DNA of 51,803 nucleotides from Candidatus Chloroheliaceae bacterium (GTDB taxonomy: Bacteria; Chloroflexota; Chloroflexia; Chloroheliales; Chloroheliaceae): positions 1 to 51,803 of the forward strand of contig JACAUC010000010.1 in NCBI GenBank assembly GCA_013390945.1. Direction: 5' to 3'. Positions within the stretch are counted from its first letter, which is position 1; each line of letters starts with the position of its first letter. The translations under genes were made by a program, and so were the position numbers. Below are positions 9,294-16,831 of this stretch, piece by piece. The notes under the pieces are model-generated. The model was not told the origin of the DNA, ran no database searches, and saw only the letters and a program-made list of their open reading frames with translations.

Positions 9294-9322
9294 ATTATAG
9301 CGATGATTCGCAGGTTTGTCAA
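9294..9322 (-). promoter_or_regulatory. Perfect consensus promoter of the MerR/B12 regulator
   Basis: On the minus strand TTGACA (9322-9317) and TATAAT (9299-9294) are separated by 17 nt, an exact match to the housekeeping consensus. Predicted transcription starts near 9287, leaving a leader of about 108 nt. So strong a promoter fits a gene that represses itself. A small inverted repeat TACCT-TAAC-AGGTA lies in the leader. Confidence 0.7.
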
Positions 9323-9349
9323 GCTCTTGTTCAAGTTTTTAGCTTAGCT

Positions 9350-9386
9350 AAAAGAGAAAGGGCTATTTTTAGGAGTAGCCCTTTCT
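9350..9386 (-). terminator. Intrinsic terminator of citrate synthase
   Basis: A perfect 11-bp stem, AGAAAGGGCTA (9355-9365) with TAGCCCTTTCT (9376-9386), encloses a 10-nt loop. On the minus strand it is followed by CTTTT. It lies about 30 bp after the citrate synthase stop codon. Confidence 0.75.
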
Positions 9387-9414
9387 AAATCGGTTAGATT
9401 TGATTAACCTAAGA

Positions 9415-10557
9415 TTAGACCCGTTCGTCCATAGGGATATAGTGTTGATCTATCGGGCCAGTGTATTCAGCGCGAGGCCGGATAAGTCGGTTGTCGGCAT
9501 ACTGCTCCATAATATGAGCCAACCAACCAGAAATGCGGCTACAAGCAAAGACCGGGGTAAAGAGTTCAATCGGAATACCCAAAATGTAATAGGTACTAGC
9601 CGAATAGAAATCCACATTGGGTAGCAAGCCCTTCTCTTTGCTGACCACATCATCAATCCGGGCCGACATTTCAAACCAGCGGGTCTCACCTTTAAGCTTG
9701 CCTAGATTCTCGCTCATCCGGCGCAGATGCTTGGCGCGAGGGTCCCCATTCTTGTAAACCCGGTGTCCAAACCCCATAATTTTCTCGCGATTGGCTAAGG
9801 CATCTTCGATGAACTGGTCAATATTTTCCATTGAGCCAACTTTGAGGAGCATCCTCATTACCGCTTCGTTCGCACCACCATGTAACGAACCTTTAAGAGT
9901 AGCGATGGCACTGACCACCCCGCTGTGCATATCGGTCAGGGTACTAATCGTCCCACGTGCAGCAAAGGTAGAAGCATTTAACTCATGGTCAGCATGAAGC
10001 ACTAGGGCCATATCAATCGCCCGGATTGCAATGGGGTCGGGTTCTTTACCGTCCAACATGTAAAGGAAGTTTGCCGCAATTGAAAGATCAGTGCGTGGTT
10101 CGATAAGCTCTAGGCCAGCGTTGGCCCGATCAATCGCCGCCACCACGGTTGGAACTTGGGCGGTTAGGCGAATGGCTTTGCGAACATTAGCATCGCGGGT
10201 CAAGTGAGCCGTATCAGGATCATATAATCCGAGTGCCGAGACTGCCGTCCGCAGGGAATCCATTGGATGTGCATCTTTGGGGAAGGTTTTTATCATATCC
10301 TGCACTGGCTTGGGTATGCTGGCATTGTGTTGGAGCCGATAGGTAAGGTCAGCTAGTTCACCATGGTTAGGAAGTTTACCATACCACAGCAAATAGACTA
10401 CTTCCTCATACGAGGCATGTTCAGCCAACTCATCAATACTAATACCACGATAAGTTAGCACACTTCCGATAATCGAGCTTATTCCAGATTCTAGGGCGAC
10501 AACACCTTCCAAGCCTTTAGAGGCTTTTTTCTCAGTTTCATGCTTATCAACCGTCAT
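9415..10557 (-). CDS. gltA: Citrate synthase
   Basis: The protein has 380 residues, the length of the short bacterial/archaeal citrate synthases. It condenses acetyl-CoA with oxaloacetate as the first step of the TCA cycle. The catalytic triad is visible: H226 in LHGGANE, H265 in GFGHRVYKNGDPRAK, and D316 in LPNVDFYSA. The C-terminus has the arginine-containing NRLIRPRAEYTGP segment expected for CoA/oxaloacetate binding. Some members of this family are 2-methylcitrate synthases, which the sequence alone does not exclude. AAGAAGGGGAAG precedes the ATG. It is transcribed alone, with its own promoter upstream and a terminator downstream. Confidence 0.95.
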   Translation of the reverse strand: MTVDKHETEKKASKGLEGVVALESGISSIIGSVLTYRGISIDELAEHASYEEVVYLLWYGKLPNHGELADLTYRLQHNASIPKPVQDMIKTFPKDAHPMDSLRTAVSALGLYDPDTAHLTRDANVRKAIRLTAQVPTVVAAIDRANAGLELIEPRTDLSIAANFLYMLDGKEPDPIAIRAIDMALVLHADHELNASTFAARGTISTLTDMHSGVVSAIATLKGSLHGGANEAVMRMLLKVGSMENIDQFIEDALANREKIMGFGHRVYKNGDPRAKHLRRMSENLGKLKGETRWFEMSARIDDVVSKEKGLLPNVDFYSASTYYILGIPIELFTPVFACSRISGWLAHIMEQYADNRLIRPRAEYTGPIDQHYIPMDERV

Positions 10558-10731
10558 TGGTTCTTCCCCTTCTTGTTAGCTTCTGTCTCAATCTGAGAGC
10601 TATTAAGAGCTACTGTAATGAATTAACTTTTTATAAAGTAATGAAAGCAACCTTAAAACCACTGGTTTACTTCCACACTATCCGCTTAAATTCACAACGC
10701 TGGGCGGGTCTTTCGCGCTTCTAATAGGGTG

Positions 10732-10760
10732 ATTATAGCGCAAAATTGCACCTATTACAA
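10732..10760 (-). promoter_or_regulatory. Promoter of citrate synthase
   Basis: On the minus strand TTGTAA (10760-10755) and TATAAT (10737-10732) are separated by 17 nt. The predicted start near 10725 gives an untranslated leader of roughly 168 nt. Confidence 0.55.
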
Positions 10761-10784
10761 ATTTGGATAACTTGCTTAGCCCAC

Positions 10785-10814
10785 TTGCACTTATACCCTA
10801 AATTATGGTATACC
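10785..10814 (+). promoter_or_regulatory. Candidate promoter of the zinc-ribbon membrane protein
   Basis: TTGCAC (10785-10790) and TATACC (10809-10814) are separated by 18 nt, about 100 nt before the start codon. The match is only moderate. Confidence 0.3.
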
Positions 10815-10921
10815 GTAACCAGAAACTTTAGCAATAGGGCTACGTCACTTAACCACCCACGCTGCCCTTCAACTTTAACCAGTAGTTCGTGAGAACAACC
10901 GCCACAAAGGATAAGGAAACT

Positions 10922-11413
10922 ATGCCCCAAAAGAAATTTCTCTCTCTCACCTGTCCAGTTTGTGAAACTAAATTAAAGCTAGTCGAAACGATTACTTACG
11001 TGGTCTGCCCCAGCTGTGAAGCCGAATTAAATGTAACCAACGACGAAGGAAAGGATCACCTAGAGTCGGTAGAAACCGCCGAAGCCGCCAGATTTAGTCC
11101 ACAAGAGCGCGAGCTAATTTTGATAAACGCTAAAATTCGGGCAAAAGATGATCGTTATGGTATGGGTTGTGCGATTGCAACGCTAGTTATTGCTGGATTA
11201 GCCTCTATCTCGATGGTCTTTGCTTTGGATTACCATCTAACCTTCTTGCTTGACCTCACGGTGTTCGGTTCACTGGTATCGCTAGGTCTAGTCTTGGTAC
11301 TATTTACTAGTGCTAGTAACCACAAAACCCAACCCCTAGCGCGTCAGCGCGAGCAATTGCTGACCGCGATAGGTCAGCCGAGTGGTGCAGAAATTCAAGA
11401 CTCTAAGGCTTGA
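10922..11413 (+). CDS. Small zinc-ribbon membrane protein
   Basis: The protein has 163 residues from the chosen ATG. An in-frame start at 10889 would add 11 residues, but AAGGATAAGGAAA sits just before 10922. The N-terminus is a zinc ribbon with two Cys pairs, TCPVCETKL and VCPSCEAEL. An acidic stretch follows, then two hydrophobic helices (about 90-140) and a short basic tail. The function is unknown. The cytoplasmic zinc ribbon joined to a two-helix membrane anchor suggests an accessory or scaffold protein. The J-domain gene converges on it from the right with 23 bp between stop codons. Confidence 0.65.
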   Translation: MPQKKFLSLTCPVCETKLKLVETITYVVCPSCEAELNVTNDEGKDHLESVETAEAARFSPQERELILINAKIRAKDDRYGMGCAIATLVIAGLASISMVFALDYHLTFLLDLTVFGSLVSLGLVLVLFTSASNHKTQPLARQREQLLTAIGQPSGAEIQDSKA

Positions 11414-11436
11414 AACCCTCGCGGAATTTGGGCATA

Positions 11437-12492
11437 CTAACGCTCGATTCGCACATCATCAATAAAAGGCCCACTATAATTTGGAAAAACGGGGGAACCA
11501 CTACTGAAACGAAATCGGATAATTACGATTTTGCTTTTCCACTTGCTCAAATCCACCAACATATCCTGCCAGTTGGAAAAAGCACCACTGGTATTGAAAG
11601 CCGCCTCAAAATCACGGCCCGATTCGGCTACCTCCACCCACAAACGGTCGCGCCCGGTAGCCTGAAGCTCATTATCAAACTGACCACTCAGCCGAAAGCG
11701 TAGCAAAGGATTTTGGGTACCACTCAACTCTACTGGACGGGCCAATGTAGCAGTAGCATTTAGATTGGCCTGATAGCCCTTTTTACCATCCTCGCCTACC
11801 CACAGGCTATGAGTACTAGAAGCAGCCAATTTAGTAGTCAGGTGCCAAGGGGCTTCCAAAATCCAGTTAGCCCCAGAAACGGTATCAAAGTCGTCATCAA
11901 AGATCACGTTGGGCGGCAGAAGAGGTTTTAAACTAGTCGAGCCAAGACCAGTCTCACGGTCGGAAGTGCTAATGTTACCGAATAGTAATAACCCGGTCAA
12001 GATCAATCCTACTACCGCAATAATAACTAGACCTAACCCCAAATTTTTAAGCCGGTAGCCTGAGACATAGGCCCACTCCCGTGCCGACTCTTCTTGGTTA
12101 AGTTCAAACTCTTCCCAGTTATAGCTTGAGCCAGACGGAGGTGCGTCCTCTTCGCTTGTTGGTGGCGTGGCGGCAGGTGCTTCCGACCTAGGGCCGGGAC
12201 GAGTACGACGAGGCCGCACATAGCGGGTGCGACGAGAAGGCCGGGCCGGGAAGTTAGCGTGGTCATATTCGGCTCGACGCACCGGGTCACTCAGAACCAC
12301 ATAGGCCGCGTTAAGCCCTTGCATACGGCGGGTAGCTTCTGGGGTGGGATTGAGATCAGGGTGGTATTTCAGGGCCAACCGCTTATAGGCGGCCTCAATT
12401 ACCTCCGGTTCGGCTTTTGAACTGACCTGGAGCGTCTCATAGAAGTCTGCCGTAGCACTTTGTTCCGGTTCACGTTCGGTTTTGGGTTGCAT
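11437..12492 (-). CDS. Membrane-anchored J-domain protein with a C-terminal beta-sandwich-like domain
   Basis: The protein has 351 residues from the ATG at 12492. A TTG 63 bp upstream would add 21 residues, but GGAAGGAAGTGAG precedes the ATG. A J domain lies near the N-terminus with the HPD signature (ALKYHPDLNPTPEATRRM), so it should stimulate an Hsp70/DnaK ATPase. A linker rich in Arg and then Pro/Glu follows, then one transmembrane helix (about 153-175) and an external part. The external part begins IFDDDF and ends GPFIDDVRIER, which resembles MAM/jelly-roll domains of secreted bacterial proteins. It lacks the Gly/Phe and Cys-rich parts of true DnaJ. A J domain inside the cell tied to a binding domain outside is unusual; the partner is unknown. 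Confidence 0.8.
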   Translation of the reverse strand: MQPKTEREPEQSATADFYETLQVSSKAEPEVIEAAYKRLALKYHPDLNPTPEATRRMQGLNAAYVVLSDPVRRAEYDHANFPARPSRRTRYVRPRRTRPGPRSEAPAATPPTSEEDAPPSGSSYNWEEFELNQEESAREWAYVSGYRLKNLGLGLVIIAVVGLILTGLLLFGNISTSDRETGLGSTSLKPLLPPNVIFDDDFDTVSGANWILEAPWHLTTKLAASSTHSLWVGEDGKKGYQANLNATATLARPVELSGTQNPLLRFRLSGQFDNELQATGRDRLWVEVAESGRDFEAAFNTSGAFSNWQDMLVDLSKWKSKIVIIRFRFSSGSPVFPNYSGPFIDDVRIER

Positions 12493-12604
12493 TGGCCCGC
12501 TCACTTCCTTCCCTAGAAAAGCTATACTAAAGACTGCTTCGACAAAAGGGCTCAAACCTCGGCGATTAAAGATTAAGATAGGTTACGAACATCTGTTCAA
12601 AGCA

Positions 12605-12646
12605 ATTATAAAGCCCCTTGACAAGGCTGTCAAGGTTCAAATATGC
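12605..12646. promoter_or_regulatory. Perfect consensus promoter of the J-domain gene inside an inverted repeat
   Basis: On the minus strand TTGACA (12633-12628) and TATAAT (12610-12605) are 17 nt apart, an exact consensus match. The two -35-like hexamers form an inverted repeat, CCTTGACA (12616-12623) with TGTCAAGG (12628-12635). The plus strand therefore also carries TTGACA, with a TATGCT 18 nt further on. This could be two back-to-back promoters or a repressor site over the -35. Confidence 0.6.
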
Positions 12647-12942
12647 TCCGTAATAGTAATAGTAAACGGATCCTTTATAGAATGCCCAAATCTTGTAGGA
12701 TGCTGCGCCAACTGGTTGTCGTCAGTTGATCTTGACCTACCACTACTCTTGTCAGATCGGGACTTCGCAACAGCCCTAGACGGAGCGGGTGTGAGTCAAA
12801 TTTTTGCGTAAGCTATTGCCAAACCTAAAGACCTGCCTTTAGGGATGACCCGACCGGAAGGCCAGCCTGCATAAATTTCCGGTCTTACCCGGATTCTAAA
12901 GCTAATAGCCCCGCTTTTGAATCTGTGTTAGCCATTGGCTGA
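12647..12942. other. Gene-free stretch between the J-domain promoter and xylulokinase
   Basis: Reading frames here look non-coding. The right half holds the repeat described at 12852-12921. A 13-mer, CGCAACAGCCCTA near 12766, recurs inverted near 43077-43089. Confidence 0.45.
12852..12921. repeat. Dispersed intergenic repeat with an 8-bp stem
   Basis: GACCGGAA (12852-12859) and TTCCGGTC (12877-12884) form a perfect 8-bp stem. The region shares AAGGCCAGCCT and a 26-nt block (22 of 26 identical) with 83-221. It lies downstream of xylulokinase and could help end that transcript, although no T-tract follows. Confidence 0.4.
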
Positions 12943-14472
12943 TTATAATTTTGTATAAAGCGATTTAAGTCGCTGGTAAATTTCGCCGTAGATGGGATAG
13001 TAACGGTGATAAATGGCTTGGGTAAGCGGATCTGGGGTTAGATGGCTGGTGACGACGATAGTGGCATCACAGGCGGCTGGTACCGAAGGCCAGAAATTAA
13101 CCCCTACTCCAGCGAGGAGGGCCGCACCGTAGGCAGGGCCTTCGCTGGCATTGACCGTCACCACTTCGCGCCCAAACACGTCGGCTTGAATTTTTCGCCA
13201 GAGGAGACTCTTAGCACCGCCCCCACTCGCCCGAATTTCGGTTACGGGCAGGCCCATCTCCAGCAGAATCGCTAGACAATCTTGCAGGCTATAGGCTACT
13301 CCTTCCAAGATTGAGCGCACCAGATGCGCCCGTTTGTGGGAGGCAGTCAGACCGAACCAGACCCCTCGCGCTTGGGGATTCAGAAGGGGAGTGCGTTCAC
13401 CCATTAGATAGGGCAGGAAGAGTAGACCCTTACAGCCGGGAGGGGCGTTATTAGCCTCTTCGGTCAGTAGTTCGTATATCTCCCTATTCACCTTTTGGGC
13501 GGCTTCCTTTTCCAGTGGCCCGGCTATCTCATCTCGGAACCAGCGCAACGAAAGACCCGCTCCTTGGGTTACCCCCATAACGTGCCACGCCTCGGGTACG
13601 GCGTGACAGAAGGTGTGGACTCTGCCACTGGGGTCACGAAGCGGTTGCTCGGCGTAAGCAAAGACCACCCCACTTGTCCCAATGGTGCTGCTAACCAGCC
13701 CCGGTTGAACAATGCCATTCCCAACGGCCCCTGCCGCCTGATCGCCCCCACCGCCTACCACGGGAGTGCCTGCCTGTAGTCCAGTAGCGGCGGCGGCCTC
13801 TGCTGAAATCTGGCCGCTTACCTCAAATGATTCATAGACCGGGGGTAGCAACGAACCGTCAATTTCGAGCAGGTGTAAAATCCGCTCGCTCCAACGTCGG
13901 TTGGCTACGTCAAAGAGCAACGTGCCACTGGCATCCGAAACCTCGGTGGCATATTCGCCCGTGAGCTTGTAGCGGATAAAATCTTTGGGCAAGAGGAAGT
14001 GTGCCGCCCGGTTAAACTGATCCGAGCGATATTGGCGTAACCAGAGCAATTTAGGGGCGCTAAAACCGACCAACGCAGGGTTTGCCGTCAACTCGATTAG
14101 CCGTTCCGCCCCGACCGTGTCGGTGATATAGTCGCACTGCTCTTGGCTACGCCCGTCGCACCAGATCAGCGAAGGGCCAAGTACCTCGCCCTGATCGTCC
14201 AGCAAGACCACACCGTGCATTTGGCCCGACAGCCCGACCGCTTTTATCTCAAAGGCTGTACCGAGTGTGTCATATCCCTGTTGGATTGCTCCTTGCACCG
14301 CCTCTATTGTACCGCGCCACCAATCTGCCGGATCTTGCTCGGCCCAAAGGGGCTGGGGGGTATCGAGCGGATATTCTGAGGTTGTTCCAGCCACTACCCG
14401 GCCAGTCTCACCCTCTATCACAATGACTCGTGTGGCTGTAGTGCCAATATCAATGCCCATAAAATAACTCAT
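12943..14472 (-). CDS. xylB: Xylulokinase (FGGY family)
   Basis: The protein has 509 residues, the usual length for XylB. It phosphorylates D-xylulose to xylulose 5-phosphate, feeding the pentose phosphate pathway. The N-terminus has the phosphate-binding MGIDIGTTATRV. The segment GLSGQMHG is typical of xylulokinases within the FGGY family. The likely catalytic Asp lies in GGGGDQAAGAVGNG, and the second ATPase signature is the ASGGGAKSLLWRKI region. GAGAGGAGCAGG precedes the ATG. No xylose isomerase or sugar transporter gene adjoins it, so the natural substrate could be another pentulose. Confidence 0.92.
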   Translation of the reverse strand: MSYFMGIDIGTTATRVIVIEGETGRVVAGTTSEYPLDTPQPLWAEQDPADWWRGTIEAVQGAIQQGYDTLGTAFEIKAVGLSGQMHGVVLLDDQGEVLGPSLIWCDGRSQEQCDYITDTVGAERLIELTANPALVGFSAPKLLWLRQYRSDQFNRAAHFLLPKDFIRYKLTGEYATEVSDASGTLLFDVANRRWSERILHLLEIDGSLLPPVYESFEVSGQISAEAAAATGLQAGTPVVGGGGDQAAGAVGNGIVQPGLVSSTIGTSGVVFAYAEQPLRDPSGRVHTFCHAVPEAWHVMGVTQGAGLSLRWFRDEIAGPLEKEAAQKVNREIYELLTEEANNAPPGCKGLLFLPYLMGERTPLLNPQARGVWFGLTASHKRAHLVRSILEGVAYSLQDCLAILLEMGLPVTEIRASGGGAKSLLWRKIQADVFGREVVTVNASEGPAYGAALLAGVGVNFWPSVPAACDATIVVTSHLTPDPLTQAIYHRYYPIYGEIYQRLKSLYTKL

Positions 14473-14543
14473 TACGCCTGCTCCTCTCCGCGCCTTATAG
14501 TCCTGACGAAGTAAACCGGAAAGTAGTAACCAAAATCCTTCGG

Positions 14544-14580
14544 TTGCTATTATAATAGCAATAGATTCAGAAACCTACAA
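14544..14580 (-). promoter_or_regulatory. Xylulokinase promoter overlapping an 18-bp perfect palindrome
   Basis: The palindrome TTGCTATTATAATAGCAA spans 14544-14561. On the minus strand TTGTAG (14580-14575) and TATTAT (14557-14552) are 17 nt apart, so the palindrome covers the -10 of the leftward promoter. A TATAAT on the plus strand (14551-14556) lies within it too. This suits an operator controlling xylulokinase, and perhaps the divergent ABC operon. Confidence 0.45.
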
Positions 14581-14595
14581 CCCATTAAGGGATAA

Positions 14596-15636
14596 TTGAC
14601 TAATGGCACTTATAAGCGGATGACTTTTGATTTACAGGATCTTTTAGCTGACCCGCCGCCTCTGTCGGTAACACCGTTAATTAAAGTGGTGGGGCTAACC
14701 AAACGCTACGGCAAGCTAGTGGCACTAGACGAGGTAAGCTTTGAGGTAGAACCCGGTGCTATTTTTGGCTTTGTGGGGCCAAATGGAGCCGGTAAGACTA
14801 CTACGCTTAAAATCCTAGCCACGCTCTTAGACCCTAGCGAAGGGTGGGCCACCATTGACGGATATGATGTGACGCGGCAAGCCTCCAGAGTACGGGATGT
14901 AATTGGCTATATGCCCGACTTTTTCGGGGTTTACGATGATCTGACGGTGTTGGAATACTTGGATTTTTATGCCAGTACCCAAGGTGTGAAGCACCGGGGC
15001 CGGGAAAAGCTGTTACACGACTTGCTTACACTGGTAGATTTAGAGGGTAAACGTAACGCTTATGTCGAGAGCCTTTCGCGGGGTATGAAGCAAAGGTTGT
15101 GTCTCGCCCGTTGTCTAGTGCATGATCCTAAAGTTTTGCTACTGGATGAGCCTGCTAGTGGTCTTGACCCTCGCGCCAGAGTGGAGATGCGCGAATTGCT
15201 CAAGGAGTTGCAGCGTATGGGCAAGACCATCCTGATTTCTAGCCATATTTTGCCCGAACTGGCCGAACTTTGTACCCAGATAGGTATTGTAGACCATGGG
15301 CGATTTATTGTAGGCGGAACGGTGGCGGAGGTACAACGTCGGTTTGGGCGCAAACCTTTGCTGCGAATCCGCTTGTTACCACCCGACCCGTTGGTTCGTT
15401 CTCAATCCGAACAATTGGAATTGACCCGCAATCTGCTGAATTTTCGGACTGGTACAAAGGCGCAGGTAAATGTAGCGCAAGGAGAAGTAGTGACGGTTTT
15501 CAACGGTAATGATTTCGACTTACGCCAACTATTAGTGGCCCTTATCAAGGAAGATCTGCCCATTATCGGTTTTAGCCTCGAATATAGCAACCTCGAAGAG
15601 ATCTTCCTTGACCTAACCGCGCTAAAGCCTATGTAG
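14596..15636 (+). CDS. ABC transporter ATP-binding protein (exporter type)
   Basis: The protein has 346 residues. A single nucleotide-binding domain spans about 25-245, with Walker A GPNGAGKTTT, signature LSRGMKQRL, Walker B VLLLDEPASGLDP and the H-loop SSHILPEL. The C-terminal ~100 residues are the extension seen in DrrA/CcmA-like export ATPases. It powers the permease encoded next (56 bp gap). The listed start is a TTG preceded by AAGG; an ATG at 14620 (eight residues shorter) is a real alternative. The substrate (lipid, antibiotic or envelope polymer) cannot be told. Confidence 0.88.
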   Translation: MTNGTYKRMTFDLQDLLADPPPLSVTPLIKVVGLTKRYGKLVALDEVSFEVEPGAIFGFVGPNGAGKTTTLKILATLLDPSEGWATIDGYDVTRQASRVRDVIGYMPDFFGVYDDLTVLEYLDFYASTQGVKHRGREKLLHDLLTLVDLEGKRNAYVESLSRGMKQRLCLARCLVHDPKVLLLDEPASGLDPRARVEMRELLKELQRMGKTILISSHILPELAELCTQIGIVDHGRFIVGGTVAEVQRRFGRKPLLRIRLLPPDPLVRSQSEQLELTRNLLNFRTGTKAQVNVAQGEVVTVFNGNDFDLRQLLVALIKEDLPIIGFSLEYSNLEEIFLDLTALKPM

Positions 15637-15692
15637 GAGGGATTGGAAAGTCGGCTGACCGTCCTCCTATAGTGGTTGGTGGAGATACAAGG

Positions 15693-16658
15693 ATGGCAAT
15701 GTTATCTAAAGAGTTTCGGCTACGGATGCGGGGTTGGCGTTCGCTGCTGATAATTACGCTTTATTTGGGTTTGCTAGGGGCGATTGGGCTGGGAACCATT
15801 CGGACTATTCGAGACAATGGCGGAAATAGTGGTCTAAATGCGGCTGCGATTGGCCCCCAAATTTTTGGGGCGTTGGCCGAAATTCAACTAATTATGCTGG
15901 CCTTTATTACTCCGGCCCTAACCGCAGGAGCAATTGCGGGCGAGAAGGAGCGGCAGACTTACGACTTGCTGCTGACGACGCGCCTTTCTTCAGTTTCAAT
16001 TGTGTTGGGTAAACTGGTTACTTCTCTGGCTTACCTCTTTTTGCTACTTTTACTTTCGCTGCCGCTCTTTGCAATGGCCTTTCTCTTCGGTGGTACCAAC
16101 CTGAATCAATTGGGGCTAACTTTTCTGATTCTGTTGGTAGCGGCCCTCGCGATGGGGTCACTCTCGCTGCTGGTCTCTACCCTGATTCGGCGAGTACAAC
16201 TTGCCACAATGGTCTCCTATGTGTTGGTTTTTTCCTTGATCTTGGGGAGTGGGATTTTTGCCAACCTGATATTCAGTCCACCTTCTTCTAGTGTAACCCT
16301 ATCGCCTTTTGAGGCTCCTCCTGCGCCACCTACCCTGACCTACCTTAGCCCATTAGCGGCTCTTTCGACGGTGGTGACTACGCCTTTTGGGGCGGCAGTT
16401 TCGATTCCTTTTCTACCCCTTCCGACTGGCTTGCCTGACTACTATTTTAGTTACTCGAATTATAATACTGCCTCGAATTATAAGGTGATCTATGGCGCAA
16501 GTGGATCGGTCAGTTATTTGCCTAATTTTTATAGTCTGCCTTTGATTTGGCCCAGTTATCTGGCGATTTATGCTTTAATTATTGTGGGGTCTTTTTCGCT
16601 TAGTGTGCTGTTGGTGCGTCCGCGCCGTTGGTGGCGATCAGTAAAGAGGAATAAGTGA
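15693..16658 (+). CDS. ABC-2 type permease
   Basis: The protein has 321 residues from the ATG at 15693, which follows GGTGGAG by 9 nt. An upstream in-frame GTG at 15672 has no comparable site. About six membrane segments are seen, with the GEKERQTYDLLLTT motif after the second one, as in ABC-2/NosY-like permeases. A large loop of about 85 residues, rich in Pro, Ser and Tyr, lies between the last two helices and is probably outside the membrane. It pairs with the ATPase just upstream. Confidence 0.85.
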   Translation: MAMLSKEFRLRMRGWRSLLIITLYLGLLGAIGLGTIRTIRDNGGNSGLNAAAIGPQIFGALAEIQLIMLAFITPALTAGAIAGEKERQTYDLLLTTRLSSVSIVLGKLVTSLAYLFLLLLLSLPLFAMAFLFGGTNLNQLGLTFLILLVAALAMGSLSLLVSTLIRRVQLATMVSYVLVFSLILGSGIFANLIFSPPSSSVTLSPFEAPPAPPTLTYLSPLAALSTVVTTPFGAAVSIPFLPLPTGLPDYYFSYSNYNTASNYKVIYGASGSVSYLPNFYSLPLIWPSYLAIYALIIVGSFSLSVLLVRPRRWWRSVKRNK

Positions 16659-16706
16659 GCTTATCCAGTAATAAAGGCAAAAAGGGTGTAAACCCGAAGA
16701 ATAGTG

Positions 16707-16798
16707 GCATCCTCTCAATAAATTGGGGTAGGGATGTATTGCATACGCCCAAAATGGCGCGGGTGTATTGAATAAACCCCTACTTATTGAGAGGATGC
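16707..16798. repeat. 92-bp imperfect inverted repeat (intergenic palindromic element, copy A)
   Basis: A 15-bp perfect terminal inverted repeat starts with GCATCCTCTCAATA (16707-16720) and ends with its complement at 16785-16798. It continues imperfectly inward through GGGGT/ACCCC. Inside, 16731-16750 is a one-mismatch version of the GGGCGTAT-GCA-ATACGCCC hairpin of copy B at 19816-19918. It sits between an ABC permease gene and a converging regulator gene, where a bidirectional terminator would be useful. Confidence 0.75.
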
Positions 16799-16831
16799 GT
16801 ACTAGCGTATCCTTTGAGTTACTTTCTTTTA

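Larger units (their letters stand above)
10558..10921. other. Divergent control region between citrate synthase and the zinc-ribbon gene
   Basis: This gap of 364 bp has no supported gene. It holds the leftward citrate synthase promoter at 10732-10760 with a leader of about 170 nt. A weaker rightward promoter candidate lies at 10785-10814. Apart from AAGGATAAGGAAA ahead of 10922 I see no other signal. Confidence 0.5.

Noticed and set aside
10733..10930. Minus-strand open frame of 65 codons upstream of citrate synthase
   Set aside because: It overlaps both promoters of the divergent gap and the start of the zinc-ribbon gene, and no family pattern is visible.
12482..12811. Plus-strand open frame of 109 codons
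   Set aside because: It begins inside the J-domain gene on the other strand and crosses that gene's promoter. It has no ribosome site and its composition looks non-coding.
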